Source: Aaosphaeria pasadenensis (lineage: Eukaryota; Ascomycota; Dothideomycetes; Pleosporales). From it: a stretch of 64,000 nt of DNA. Of the stretch, positions 49,699 to 62,800 are shown piece after piece. The position numbers and the translations under genes were made by a program. Location: contig JAKLMB010000010.1 of assembly GCA_022813625.1 (NCBI GenBank), forward strand, positions 434,001 through 498,000, read 5' to 3'. Within the stretch, counting starts at the first letter, position 1; each line of letters starts with the position of its first letter. The notes below the pieces were generated by a model that was not told the DNA's origin, searched no databases, and saw nothing but the letters and a program-made list of their open reading frames with translations.

Positions 49699-52488
49699 AG
49701 TAGAGTTTGGGGCCGTAGAGAATTGGAGGCGGGTGCGCAGAGCCTTTGTACCTGGATGAAGTGTTGATTAGTGTGTAATGATGGTACCAGTAGCGTGGAC
49801 TAGGCTGGGGCGAGTAGTGGCAACGCCCAGATTGACGGTAAAGGTCGGTGAGGTAGTCGCGCAAATTGTTGACGCTCAACAGCGCAGACAGGAACGCGGC
49901 CGACAGAAATATTCTTGGGAGGCCGCGTGCAGCTTACAGACGATATAGCTACCTGAATTAGCCCATTCACCTCTTCAGCTAAGCCAAGCTAGCTGGCGAG
50001 GGTGGTTTACGAGTATGTATGTTGCCTGGGAAGAATGTGGGGGGCGATGCACGAGCCACAGCAGCGATGATTCCTAATGGTAGAACGACCCTGCAGACGC
50101 GAGAGGCGCAGTATTGGCACGAAGATATTGACTGGTATCTTCCTATATCTACTATAGATATAGGTTTTTTATGTCTACTCTATGTTGCCTCATACTTTGA
50201 TTGGTAGGTAGACTACTTACTGTTCGAAATTCAGAAGCGGGTATCAGGTACCTAATGCATGGAGTAGGTAACGGCGACGAAGTACAAACTGTTTCCCATC
50301 AAGAACAGAGGTTCTGTGCATTGCGTATTCGCGACGATAATAGTCCAGACACCTCCACTTTTCCCCATGCGTTCATCTGAGGTGATCGCCTGGGAGGGCT
50401 TTAGGCACCAACCTCGCGTCTTTTCTGCCCTCAGGTGAGGAGGGCTTTGGGGATTGGAATGGTCGCATGGGAGTCATAAGTCGACGTCGTCTTTCGTGGC
50501 CCTGCTACATCTCTTACGTATGACATAAATTGGGCTGGCCTCTGAGAATTCGTTCCCGACCGGTGTAGAATAAGTCGGGATGGTCATGAATGTTTGTGGA
50601 GGAGTATCATCTCAGCTCTAGAAGAGACGGGCAGTGAAGAGCGTGAGCGGTGGTTGGCTGAGATGAGGTCAGCTATAATTATCTAATCCCAATGAGGCTA
50701 GATGCTTGCTTTTGTGGTGACGGTTAGACTGGTCGATCCACCGCCATTAGACAACAGTCGAATGGCTCTTGCTCAGGCTTCACCGTTGCAGTCCTCGAAA
50801 CCCTATGATGTATTAGCTGTGCCACAGAGGCGATGCCATGCATCCACAGCTTTCGGCCCCTCATGAGTCATGACCAAACTCAGGCGTTCATCTTTATCAC
50901 CCAATCATGTACTACGCCATAGAAGCAAACAAGTCCTCTATAAATGCCGACAAACATATAGAAAGGGCCTTTCGGTATCACAAGAATTTACGCCAATAGA
51001 TTGGGAAGAGAATGATGAGAATGACCTACTAACTAGTCCACGAGCTCAGTATTAGATCATGCAACCTTCTCTTAGCAAATATCACGATGCCTTGAGCTTT
51101 GGTGGAGAGGTGGAACTCGTATAAAAACTTCCACATTCCATTGTAGGTGGAGACCTGAGCCTTATTAAATCTTGATTGATTTGTAGTAGAAATGATAATG
51201 AATAAAATATGTACCAGAGAATCTTGATCTGAACCATGGTTTTTCTAATGCTATAGCACATCTGGCGAGCCTTCGGTGTTTTTTCTGTTCTCAAGTATTT
51301 GGTATCGGTATTGTTGCTTAGTGCCTACGGTGTATAAAAGAATAGTAGGTATAAGTTACCGTCTACTTGGGGTGCTAAAGGAAATGGAAAAAATGAAATG
51401 CACATATCGTTCTCCAATTTGCCCAGGATCCTGGTACTATGAGGGATCTTCCCGACCCTGCAGGTGACTGTAAATGCTTATAATTACGACCATTGCCAAG
51501 ACACTTTGTTTTGCACGTACACACCGTTTGACAATGACTGCGGGTGGTCAATGACTGGTCGAAACAGAACAGTCAAGGTAGTTTCATCCGCGCGTTTGTA
51601 CTCGATATTGCCGCTTGACATAAGCAGGTGACGACCAACGACATCGATCGGGGCATTGAATTTAGTGGCGATCGTATTCTCCAAGCGTGATGCTGAAACA
51701 CTGTCACGATATGATGTCTGTTCATGAGAACAGTCCTGAAATGAGTGATCACCTAGTACTAACTCGTGAGGATAATCTCGAGCCCATTGTTGGCCTGGTC
51801 ATCATAGAAGTAGACAGATACATCAGTGGACGTGATAAAAGCGACTTAGAGAATCTAGTTACGGTCAAGTCCTTCACTCATTCCCTCGCTGGTGAACTCT
51901 ACTGAAGTACTTCTCATGTCTCCTCTTCACCGTGAACATCTTTGTTTTCTTCACTGTCCACATTCAAACAGCGCAAACCATTGGGCGACGGCAAACTGCC
52001 ATTAGCACCAGACTTCCCTGTCTATTCCATCGCAAAGCTCTGTCCGCTCACTCGAAATCCACTCCACCCTCTTCCCATCCCACCACCGCCCGACTGCTCT
52101 CTCGACGAAACCAACCAATCTCGCATGGTGCGCATGCGTGCACGCGCTGCTTCAATCAATCCATCCATCCATCCACACCCAGCAAACACACACACCACAA
52201 CCAATCTCGATAGGTAAGCCGCGTTGAATTTAAGAATGATTCGACTCACAGCGAGATCTGCCACTCGTCATTCCCTTCCCCAGCCCTTCATAGCCAGCCC
52301 TCTATAGCCAAAACTTACCAGCAGGAAAAGACATCGTCGCTCAAACACCAACACTCCATGTACTGAGATCTCTAGTTGCCGCATTACATCTGTATAATCG
52401 TTGAGAGCATCGGGGAGTTCGCCGTTCACCCTCCAGTTGTTCTCCTCCGGTCGTTCCAGTTGGGGTCCCTGCGCGCGCACGAGTATCC
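49699..52488. other. Long gene-poor spacer (about 2.8 kb)
   Basis: Between the divergently placed ABC transporter and the Cys-rich protein gene. Small frames at 51484-51684 (minus) and 51687-51905 (plus) have no recognisable domain. CA-rich sequence at 52040-52200 precedes the next gene and may be leader. No supported gene. Confidence 0.45.
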
Positions 52489-54324
52489 ATGATGCCACAG
52501 CCAACTGCCACGGCAGCCCAACCCTCAACATCCATAGCGATGAAGTGTACTTCGGATCCGTCTTTGTTCCAGGTCGTCAACATCCATACGGCCAAGTGTG
52601 CTAAATGTGACAAACGCAATAAAGATACTATACGTCGCTGTCCAGGCTGCACATACCAGATATGCAAGCCGTGTTTTGACGCACAGAACGGTCGAGATTT
52701 GCATCACGGGAGCACTTCCACTTTCTTATCGAAGGTAGATTCTCTGGCTGGCCCCATCAGGAGGCGCAGGTTCGATAAGGACGGCAGCCGAATCGCAAGT
52801 GAAGTCCCGAAGCCTGAAGACCCCAAAACAGAAGAAGCCCTGGAGCCTGGGCCGTCGGGTACCCTCACTCGTGGAAGTGAAGTCGGCAACCCTAACTCGG
52901 GAACTGAAGTCGGCAACCCCACAAACGCCAGCGCTGGTGTAGAGAGAAACGCAGCCGAGCCGATAGGTGTCGTCGAAAATAATTCCAAGGTGATTCCGCG
53001 ACTGGAACCTGGCCCAAGTAACGCCGCCGCTCCTTCACCGCGCCTCAAGCTCATCGTCAACGGCGGAGGCAAGACTACGCGCGCCACCAACGCCAGCGAG
53101 CGGATTCTCACTGCTTCAGCGCCGTCAGTGAAGAAGACGAAAAAAGGCAAGATGGATCAAGACGCCAAAGAGGCAGAGGGCGCCGGCCGCGGCGTCATCA
53201 CTCAGGAAGACTGGATCATGCCGCCAACTCACCCGCGCCGTTCCCGTCGAACCGCACCTCAGAAGCCGCACCAAGAAGACCTCGACTCAAGTGCCGACAC
53301 CGACGATGACTATGAGGATGCAAACAAGGTGAATGAGAACAAGAATGAGAACAAGAATAAGGAGAAGACTACAGCCAAAGCCAAGCCTCAGCCAACAGTT
53401 AGAAGCAAGCGAGCACGCAAGGCAGAGAGAAGTCCAACTCCACCGAAACGCATCCGACTTTGGAATGAAGCTGCTGAGATCGATGCATTGATGCAACAGC
53501 ACGGAGTGAATACGCCCGAGAATCCGTACCATGAGCATCCTCTGGCGCACACTGTGGCCCTCCCAGGTTCTCTAGCAAACTTGCCACAATTAATGCAATA
53601 CTTCCAGGCGCTGAATGAAGGACCAAGCCATTCTCAATCCACAACAAGCCGGGGAATGGCCACAAATATCCAGTATATGGGAGGATCCAACAAGAGCAGC
53701 ATTATGAATGAAGAAAAGGTGAGTAAAGTCACGTAAAGTCAAATCTGGTGATTGGCATGCTGACATGATTGTAAATAGACAGAGAATCAACTGCCCGCTC
53801 CGACCCTTCGTGAATATGTCCGAGAGGCCGCCACAGATCTGTCCAAGAAAGAAGGGCTTAACGGGGACCAAGGGGCCATTCTACACGCGAGAATGGTCGA
53901 GGCGATGGCGAAGAAGGTCGCATCTTTCGACAATCGGGCAGTCCGTGAAATGAGTGGCTCTACACTCAACATGCCCGTGGGTTACCTGGCGCCGGACCAG
54001 TTCGCGACCTTGAAGAACTTCGTGAATACAGAGGGCCATCGGACGTTGCAATCCTTCGCGAATGGACACAGTCAGGAAGCTGCACCATCGTACGAGCGAT
54101 CCAGGCTCTTCTCTGGTTCAGAGATCAAAGGGAATGATCAACCCTTTCAAACACCAGTGCTCCAGACCCCGTCACGAGCAAAGGCGCCCGTAGAGATTGG
54201 CACCATGGGCACGCCGAAGACTCGGGAATCAGCATCCAATGTTCAACTGGCACAAGATACCATCTCGATGCGGGAACCTGATCACGACCAAGGGATGGCA
54301 AAGCGATTCAATAACGCTCCGTGA
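52489..54324 (+). CDS. Cys-rich, basic presumed nuclear protein (unknown function)
   Basis: Two exons, 52489-53718 and 53779-54324, give 591 residues. An N-terminal zinc-binding-like module (residues about 35-75) has CAKCDKRNK and CPGCTYQICKPC, with Cys at 37, 40, 51, 54, 59 and 62 plus a trailing HH, reminiscent of RING/B-box or FYVE-like folds. I recall similar KCAKCDKRNKD modules in uncharacterised Pezizomycotina proteins. The middle is low-complexity with a doublet SEVGNPNSG/TEVGNPTN, a Lys-rich run (KKTKKGKMDQD), an Asn/Lys/Glu repeat (ENKNENKNKEK) and basic clusters near RSKRARKAERSPTPPKRIR that fit a nuclear localisation signal. The C-terminal exon is more regular (EYVREAATDLSKKEG, LHARMVEAMAKKVASF). 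The 60-base intron joins phase 0. Function unknown. Confidence 0.75.
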
Positions 54325-54976
54325 GTCGAAGAGGACACTTCGTTAGGATCCAGTTAGCAAGCGTTTAACACTTGCGCAACACTTTTGACAGCTTGCGTGA
54401 ACAACGCCATCGAACTGGAAATTGGACAATGGTGCAAGTGGCGAATATGGTTAGGGCAAGGGTTGGTGGTGTACCTTTGGTGTGACGTCTGGTTCTTTCT
54501 CATTAATCGGTTCCTCTGGCACGTGAATATCACCAATGAACAACTAGGGATCGCACCCTGATTCAACACGTCTTCCCAGTATGGACTCTAGTGTCTATTG
54601 GTTATACTGGTTCGAGGTCCGGATCGTGCGACTTTAGCAATCAGATTTGAGGAACAGGGTTTGTGTAGGATTAGATACAGAGTCCAATGATATGCATATG
54701 ATATGATAATGAAGAAAGTGAATCATTAGTGTTCATAGTGAGCAATGCTGATGAGGGTAGCCGTGGGTATCCTGATTAATAATATACATATAAAAAGAAA
54801 TATTAGAGAGACGATACACAGAGATGAAAGGTCCAAGGCACCATGACCTGTAGGTAGGTAGAAAAAGACATAAGAGATCCTGCACAACGATATACAGGGC
54901 TTAGACAGGGGCGAGCGAACAAATAATGAAATAAACGGTAGACTTCCTAGGATTTGGTATGCCGTTGAGCCAGGTT
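54325..54976. other. Convergent 3' spacer
   Basis: About 650 bases between the Cys-rich gene (plus) and the LAMTOR1-like gene (minus). It is AT-rich from 54660 to 54830 with a TAGGTAGGTAG word at 54851. No gene is seen. Confidence 0.5.
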
Positions 54977-55618
54977 TCACCGCACTGGCTTTCGATCTGC
55001 AGCGAAGGCATCGCCGAATTGTATTGTAAGGGCACCGGTCTCGATGGGTTCGACACGGCCCCAGCTGCCCTCAACGTCCTTTGTGTTGCTCACGACTTCA
55101 TTGAGCCATGTCGACTCGTCCTCATTCTCGTGTGCATCAGCGGATGATGGTCGGCTGTTGGAGGGAAGGGGAGGAAATCTTTCGCTAAAGAGGCGATGGT
55201 ATTCGGCCGTCTTGGATCCATCGAGGGCGTGTGTAGTTTGTGATACATCGATTAATTTGCTGAACAAGGGATATAGGTCAGTTGCAGTCGCTCCAGACCG
55301 GGAGGTGAAAACAGAGGGACCTACTCAGAGGTTTGAGCGCAGATCCGCTCCAGAGCATCCCTCTGGCGTCTTATTTCTTCGGGATCTGGTTGAGGTAGAT
55401 TGTGTGAGCTGGTGGCTGCGATACTGCCATATTGCTGGTGGTAGGCGTCCCCAAGGAGATGCGAACTGTCGGACTGCTGCGCAAGGGAGAAGATTAGCAC
55501 GACATGTGCATGACATGAGACAGCTCGGTTATGCGGACAGCACAGAATCGAGGTTGGAATAGTCACTCACCTCAGAATCGGAGGGCTGTCGCCCTAGGCA
55601 GGATGAGCAGATGCCCAT
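54977..55618 (-). CDS. LAMTOR1/Meh1-like lipid-anchored Ragulator (EGO) subunit
   Basis: Three exons on the minus strand: 55571-55618, 55325-55476 and 54977-55259, giving 160 residues. The protein begins MGICSSCLGRQ: Gly2 is a predicted N-myristoylation site, and Cys4 and Cys7 predicted palmitoylation sites. This dual lipid anchor is the hallmark of LAMTOR1 (p18) and yeast Meh1/Ego1, which tether the Rag GTPase scaffold to lysosome or vacuole membrane for TORC1 signalling. The next part (DPEEIRRQRDALERICAQTS then DKLIDVSQ) matches the conserved helix-plus-DVSQ region of fungal homologues. The tail is Glu/Asp-rich (FPPLPSNSR, ENEDESTW, then WGRVEPIE). The first exon is just 16 codons, so the start is easily missed. 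The C-terminus is less conserved. Confidence 0.82.
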
Positions 55619-56878
55619 GAATGAGAGGAATGCGGTGGAGCACGCCCGGGGGTTCGGGGGTGCTTTTCCAGCTGTAGGACGAGGTGCGGACGATAGTTCC
55701 GTGGAGGAAAGGTATGGTCGGGTGAGCGGCTGTTAAGGTGAGGCAATTGTACTTGAGGTTCGAATGTTGTTCTGCCCTTGGGCAATAATAACGGTGGTGG
55801 TGGTTTGATAGCAGACCAGTATCGCAAGAGGTTGGCTGACAACGGGTATCTCCGCCAAGGGGAGATCGACTCGTGAAAACAGCCTAACCGAATCCAACAT
55901 AGCGCTCCCGTAGCTTGTCTCCACCGAAGATCTTCTACTTCATCCCGAATTGGATCTGTCTTTGAGACTATTGTATCAGATCCACAACTAACCTATGTTC
56001 TCTTCGTCCCATGCACATTCCAGTGAACTTCTCAAACATAGCGACATTCTTCTAGCGGTGCTACGCCGCCTCACGCCTCAGTTGACGAATTAAGATATAG
56101 CGGCCTTTCGAATGTACGAAGTAGATTCAGGATGTTCAGTGGAGAGTACGGGGCACCTGAGATACTGCTTTAATCCCTGTCTTGCAAAAATCTCAACAAC
56201 TCGTCCTTCTTGGTTCCACTGTCTCCATTTTGTTCCAAAATGGCATCTCTCGTTTGACCCATGACGCCCTGTCTTGTGCAGCAATCAGTTTGCCGTTATC
56301 TACGATGGCAATTCGCAATCATTTGATACCCTGCTTCGAATGCAACCGCGCCTCGCGTTTCTTAGACGCGATCTGTCCTTCGTGTTTCTCCCAACACTTC
56401 CCCAAATAACTCTTGAGGTGGGTAAGGAAATGTGTCGACGCGCCACAGGCAAGGGGGCTTGGCGTCATTTGGAGCATTCCTCCTACGCCAAGCTCCATCG
56501 AACCCACCATCACCAGTTGGGAGGGAGGCTATCAGGATTTCCTCTTGAGCGCCAGAGTCATGAACATTCTCAGGGCTGGGTTGCACGCAAGGTGACTGTC
56601 TTCAATCATGCTTCACGCGAAACCTGAAGGTCTTGTGGGCCACAGTCCGAATCAGTACCGCGTATCCCGCCTGCAAGGCACATTCTCAACGTGGGAATAA
56701 TCCTGATGGCTGTGACAACCGATAGCATAGGCGCCCTGGAGTATTTGACTACCTCAACCTCGTTCGTCCTTTAAAAAGGTAGGTCATTGAGATTCTTACT
56801 CGTCATCTCCAAGAATCCTCACCGGGAATCTGTCAGTTGCTTGATCTGAGCAGCTCTCACTCGCTTGAGTGCTCGATC
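55619..56878. other. Divergent spacer
   Basis: About 1.26 kb between the LAMTOR1-like gene (minus) and the large wall protein gene (plus). It has only short frames and a TTTAAAAAGG TATA-like stretch near 56771. No supported gene. Confidence 0.5.
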
Positions 56879-59800
56879 ATGCTTTTCACTCGTTCTTTAT
56901 CAGCTTCGGCTGCTTTTCTTTCCTTTTCTTTCCCAGCTTTGGCTGCAGTTCCCCGTCATCGAGTGGAGCAACTTGAAGGTGCGGCATCTGGTCAGGAGGG
57001 GTTTCTGGCGAAGTGGTCGAAACGATTCGAGAAACGACAAGACGAATTGCTGTGTGTACCGAATATCTGGTCGGATACCTTGCACGACACGAGCAAAGAT
57101 AATCAACAAATCTTTTGTAATGAGTGGCTTGAACTGCCCCCAGCTACTTTCGTCGAGGATGTGACATCAACGATGTAGCTAACCTCTTCCTTTTAATGTC
57201 CATATTGCTAATCGTTCATGCTAGCGTGTACACAGATATCAGTGGAAGCACTGGTACGATAACTTCGACTACAAGAACTACAACGACTGTGACAACCACT
57301 GAAACTTCATACATTACGCCGGCAGCAATTACGCCCCGAGCAGCAAATGCAGCAGCGGCGGCGGCAGCGGCCTGGCAAATTATCGATTCTGTGATAGCTA
57401 GCGCTGTAGAGACTTCTTCAACTCCTACTGCTACACCATCACCCACAGGTAGTGTTCGACGAGCAGCCGAGTTGGGATTGTCCACAGCTTGCTTGTGTCT
57501 TCAAGTCGAACCCACATCTACAGTGACCCTCACCAATACGGCTCCGCCAGTTGTATGTGTTTCTCCACGCACTTGATTTCCTGTGGGTACTTGGGCTAAT
57601 TGAATGTAGGAGACGACTCTGAAGGCAGTGAGACTACGAATACAGACGGAAATCTTCACAAAGACATACACCACTACCGTGACGGAAATTACGCAGCTCA
57701 ATGGAACAGCTGTGGATTCTTCCAACATTTCAGTCCCCACAGTCTCATTGACCGATGTCGAATCCAGCACGGAAGCGCCTTCGGTCACAGTGCTTGTAAA
57801 CGCTACAGGCCCCGTTATCACCACTGGAGGCGCTGTGCTTCCTTTACCGACAGGTCCTGTTGCAATCGGCATACCTTTCAAGTGTCCGGACGATAACGGA
57901 AAGCGCATTTCTAACATTTTCAACGACAAAAGATACGAGTATGAGGTTTTCTGCGACAAAGCAATCTCAATAGGAGAGGGTGTAATTGACACCCCAGCTT
58001 CGAATCCGACGGCTTGTGCTGCCGAATGCTCTTTCGTCAACGATGTGTTTGGATATGCCAAGTGTGGAGCTGCTGCTTTCTCCGTCGACACTGGCAGGTG
58101 TTTGACAAGCGGTGGAAGTCCGAACTTGGTTGATAGCCCTGGATCCGTAACGAGCGTGCTCACTGGCATCTTCACTCATGGCGGCGATAATGGAGAATGT
58201 CAATTCGTCGACTTCTCAGTCCCGCCGAGCAATGTATCTTCAGCTGATACGTCCGCTATAGTAGCATCTATCACCGCAGCAAGGGTTTCGTTATCTACTC
58301 CAGGATTCGTTACCAGTTCAGGAACTGGCGGTGAGTTCCGTACCCGCTTCTCGACTGGTACCACTGGAACCGATGGCATCTACCGATTCTCTTGGTTCGA
58401 AGTGTACGCTTCGTCTAGCTCTTGGTATGAGGTATATGCAACCTCCTGGTCTTGCACGAATAACGTTCCCCGAACGGTCATCGTACAGCAACCCACAACT
58501 GGCATTGAGAGTGTTACATCTTTCATACCCGATATCACCACCATTATCCGAGGTGGTGTTACGACTATCATCTCTGGCAATTCAACGTCTATCTATAATG
58601 AGGGCGCAGGGGAAGCGACACCCACGGCGGTATCGGCCACGACGACGAGTGGCAACGGACTTTTCACAACCGAGTTTTCTACCGCCACCCAAACATCAAT
58701 TGGTGGAGCGGGTGCTGAGACCCCAGCAGCATCCTCAGTTGCATCTGGTGCAGCAGGTTCTCAGATCAGCCTGAACTCCACAGGAGTAGCTTCCACTGGC
58801 TCAGTGACCCAGGGTTCGGCGGCCTTGACAGTGTCTGGTCAAGAAGGAAGTTCGAACTCTACAAGTGCAGGCGGTTCTGTTCAAGTGCCTGCAACATCCG
58901 GAGGCGTACAGGAGACCATTAGTGGTTCAGTGCTCCTCTCCAACTCTACAGCAGGCGCGGGCAGTGCATCAGGATCGGTAACCTCTGGTTCTGCTGGTCA
59001 GACCATTGGAGGTTCAACCTTTACGTCCAACTCAACTGGCGCATCCGGTGCAGAGGCGATTCCATCCAACACTGCCATAGCGTCTACATTTGAAAGTCCA
59101 TCGAACGTTACAGGCGGAGTGGGCACTGCTGCGACATCTGGCAGTTTTGCCAATACTGAGAGCAATGCAATTTCCACCGCGAATTCTACTGGCGGCGCCG
59201 GTTCTGCGGGGCTGACGGTCACTTCTGGAGCTGCTGAGCAAACTTTGGGAGTTTCTACCTTGACTTCAAATTCGACGGGAGGCCTCGGCTCTGCGGTATT
59301 AAGCGCAACAACTGGTTCAGCCGAGCAAACAATCAGTGGCTCAACATCGACAGCGAATTCAACGGGAGGAGTTGGTTCCGGAATCCCTGCAACGTCGGGT
59401 GCTGCTGGGCAAACCGTGAGCGGTTCTACTTTTGCAACCAACTCGACTGGCGGGATCGGGTCAGCTGCACCACTTTCGACCTCTGGGGCTGCTGGACAAA
59501 TCGTAAGCGGGTCGACGTTCACATCAAATTCCACAGGTGGACTTGGTACGGCTGGACCGCAAGTCACTGGAACCGGCGTGACAACACTCCCTGAGACATC
59601 GGAGATTGGCACTATTTCTTTGACCGCCCCATCACAGAATCTGACCGATTCTAGCCCAGGAACCTCTCCTCAAAGAGGACAAGTTATCACAACTATAAAT
59701 GGCTCCGAGTTGACTATCTCAGGTGCTACAGCAACTTCAAACTCCACAGGATCCCAAGGTGAAGCTACACTCACTTCTCCTATCTCTCTTGCAACGGGTA

Positions 59801-62800
59801 ATCAAGGTGTGACTGTATCTGGAAACACATCAATCATACTGTCCACGGGCGCATCTGGCGAGGAAGGCCCGAGAACTGTTACCATCGGAAGTACTCTCAT
59901 CATAACGACCAATGTGACTATTTTCCCAAGCGGAACTGGTGTAGGCCCGGTTGGACCTATCTCTAGTGCGGCGAATGCAGTAAACAGCACTGGAGGTAGC
60001 GAGACAGTGCCCGCTCTTTCGAGCAATATACTATCCACGGGTGTCCTTCCCACAGGCAATGCCGCATCCGGGTCGGCAAACGCTACTTCGTCTGGCTCTA
60101 CTCTTGTACTATCTTCCACGGGAGGAAACGGAGAGGTTTCTCTGAATGCTACGTCTGCCATAGCTACGTCTGGTGTCGCCAATGTCACATCCTCCGGTGC
60201 TACAGGGATAACCCTTTCTAGTGAGGGCACCGGAGCCATCACAGCTTCCGTAAACTCCACAATTACATCTTCGCCCACTTTAGTTCTCACCACTGGTGCT
60301 TCTTCAAGTCAATCTTCATTCACCAATGACGATGAGGACCGATCTGGACGATTTAGTCGTACCAACTCTACATTGCCTGGTACTACACCACCCCAGGCAA
60401 ATTCCACAATCCCCGGAACTGGAACAGCTCCGCTGTCGGACGTCGGAGTTTCCGCAACGATATCTGCTTCATCCAACCTAACTTCTTCGTTGCTCACTGA
60501 TCAGGCTTCTGTGACACCACCACCGATTTCGTCAAATGCAAGCCTGACCGTGCCAGTCAATAATGGAACTCAATCCGACTTCTCTAATACCTCGGACAAT
60601 CGCGAAGGATCCTTGGGATCGACTTCAGCCCCCGCATCTATTACTTCACCACCGATCTCGTTGAATTCCACATCCACGGTTCCGACTGTGAACGTGACCA
60701 GCTCCGATGTCTCCTTCACTGGAGGAGATCGCAATGGAACTTTGGCATCGTCATTGGTAACCGCTCTTCCCTCCGTTACTCTGCCACCAATCTCAGCAAA
60801 TTCTTCCCTGTCGGTTCCGGTGAACAATTCCACCCGTTCTAGATTTACCAATACTCAAGATGATCGCTTAGGGTCATTCTCACGATCCAGGTCTTCAGTC
60901 CTTCCTTCAAACTCTCTTCCCCCGCCATCCGCGAACCGAACTATTTGGCCAGGAACAGCTCCTCCCGAGACAGGATCCGTCAACATACCCGAAGCATCGG
61001 GAAATTCAACTGCAAACCTCGGCACCGGAGTCTCCGCATTTGCTACTGAATCAGCTGAAATTCCACTACCATCCGCTAATTCGACAGCCTCAGGGTCAAT
61101 TCCAACACCTTCACTGAACCTGACAACCGAAGCTGTTGGGTCTAGCACAATTGCGCTCCCAAGCGACAACTCGACCGCTTTTGCTGTGACAGGGTCTGCT
61201 ACAGCCTCGGAAACCATCCCAATTCAATCCGTCAACTCGACCAACTTGGTAGTACCGTCAGGTTCTGTAATCCTGTCTACTGCATTTAGCGCCGTCTCTG
61301 CGTCTGCTACAAGTGCAATTTCATCGCTCGAAAACTCAACCGTACCGGCCGGTTCGGTGTCTGGAACAGCACCAGTTTCTTCCGCGAACGTAACACTGAT
61401 ATTATCTACTGGCGGAACTGAGTCTGGAGCAGTGCCAACGCCTTCATCCAATGTAACACTACCAATTCCTACCGCAGGAACCATATCACTACCCATCCCC
61501 TCAGTCGCCGAGAACTCGACGCTAGCAGCTGGAACAGGATCTAGCGAATCTAGTGGAATTCCTGTTGCTTCCACCAACATCACTATAGCGTCCCCAAGTG
61601 GAACTGCAGTATCTTTGACAGTACCTGCTGTTTCGGCCAATTCTACACTTGTAGTAGGAACTGGATCTGGCGCCATCCTCACTGAATCATCAACAATCCC
61701 CATTCCTTTGACCACAGGCCTTGCATCTACCTCAATAGCCGTGGCATCTGAGAATTCCACGGCCATTGCAGGATCCACTGGTGTTCCTTCTGCCTCGGCA
61801 AATATCACAATACCACTTTCCACTGGTGTCTCTTCCGGGACAATACCCGCAGCATCTGCAAACTCTACAGCGATTGAAGGAACAGGATCTGTTACAATCC
61901 CTGAAGCTTCTAGCAATGTTACAGTCCCTCTATTCACTGGATTCAGTGCATCTGAAACAGTACCAGCAGTCTCAGTGAATTCCACTGTCGCGGTCGAAAC
62001 CGGATCGGTCGTCATCCCAACCGCATCTGCCAACTCGACTATTGCCGTGGGAACTGGATCGATAGTTGTTCCTCCACTATCTGCTAATTCAACGGTAGCT
62101 ATAGGTACAGGATCAATTATCATTCCAACAGCGTCTGCCAATTCAACAGCTGCAGCAGAAACAGGATCAATTGTTATTCCGACAGTATCTGCCAACTCTA
62201 CAGCAGCTGTAGGCACAGGATCAGTTGTTGTACCGATAGCATCTGTCAACTCCACTGTCGCTATAGGAACAGGCTCGATCGCTATCCCGACAGCATCTGC
62301 CAACTCCACCATTGTTGCGGGCACTGGATCAGCAGTGATTCCCACAGCATCTGGCAATTCCACTAATCTTGCTGGCACTGGTTCGGTAGTGATCCCTACA
62401 GCATCTGCTAACTCAACCGCCAATGCGGGAACTGGATCAGTAGCTATTCCGACCGCATCTGGCAACTCCACTAATCTCGCCGGCACTGGCTCGGTAGTGA
62501 TCCCTACAGCATCTGCCAACTCAACTACTATCGTGGGAACTGGATCCGTTGCAATTCCAATTGCGTCCGCTAATTCCACCGTCGCAGCGGGAACCGGATC
62601 AGTAGTGATCCCAACAGCTTCAGCTAACTCGACGATCATTCTTTCTACTGGCTTCTCAGCAGTGTCTTCAGGCATACCTAGCGGTTCCGCCAACTCGTCG
62701 TTGCCCTTCGTCACCGGCACAGGCTCTATTATAAGCGCATCACCCAGTCCTTCCGGAAATTTCTCCAATTCGGACGCAGATCGTTCGGGTCGTTTCAGTA

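Noticed and set aside
51484..51905. Two small frames (66 codons minus, 72 codons plus) in the 2.8 kb spacer
   Set aside because: Back-to-back short frames without recognisable domains or codon bias; most likely chance.
54600..54640. GGTTCGAGGTCC-like sequence resembling a tRNA T-loop
   Set aside because: No matching acceptor, D-stem or anticodon stem could be folded around it.
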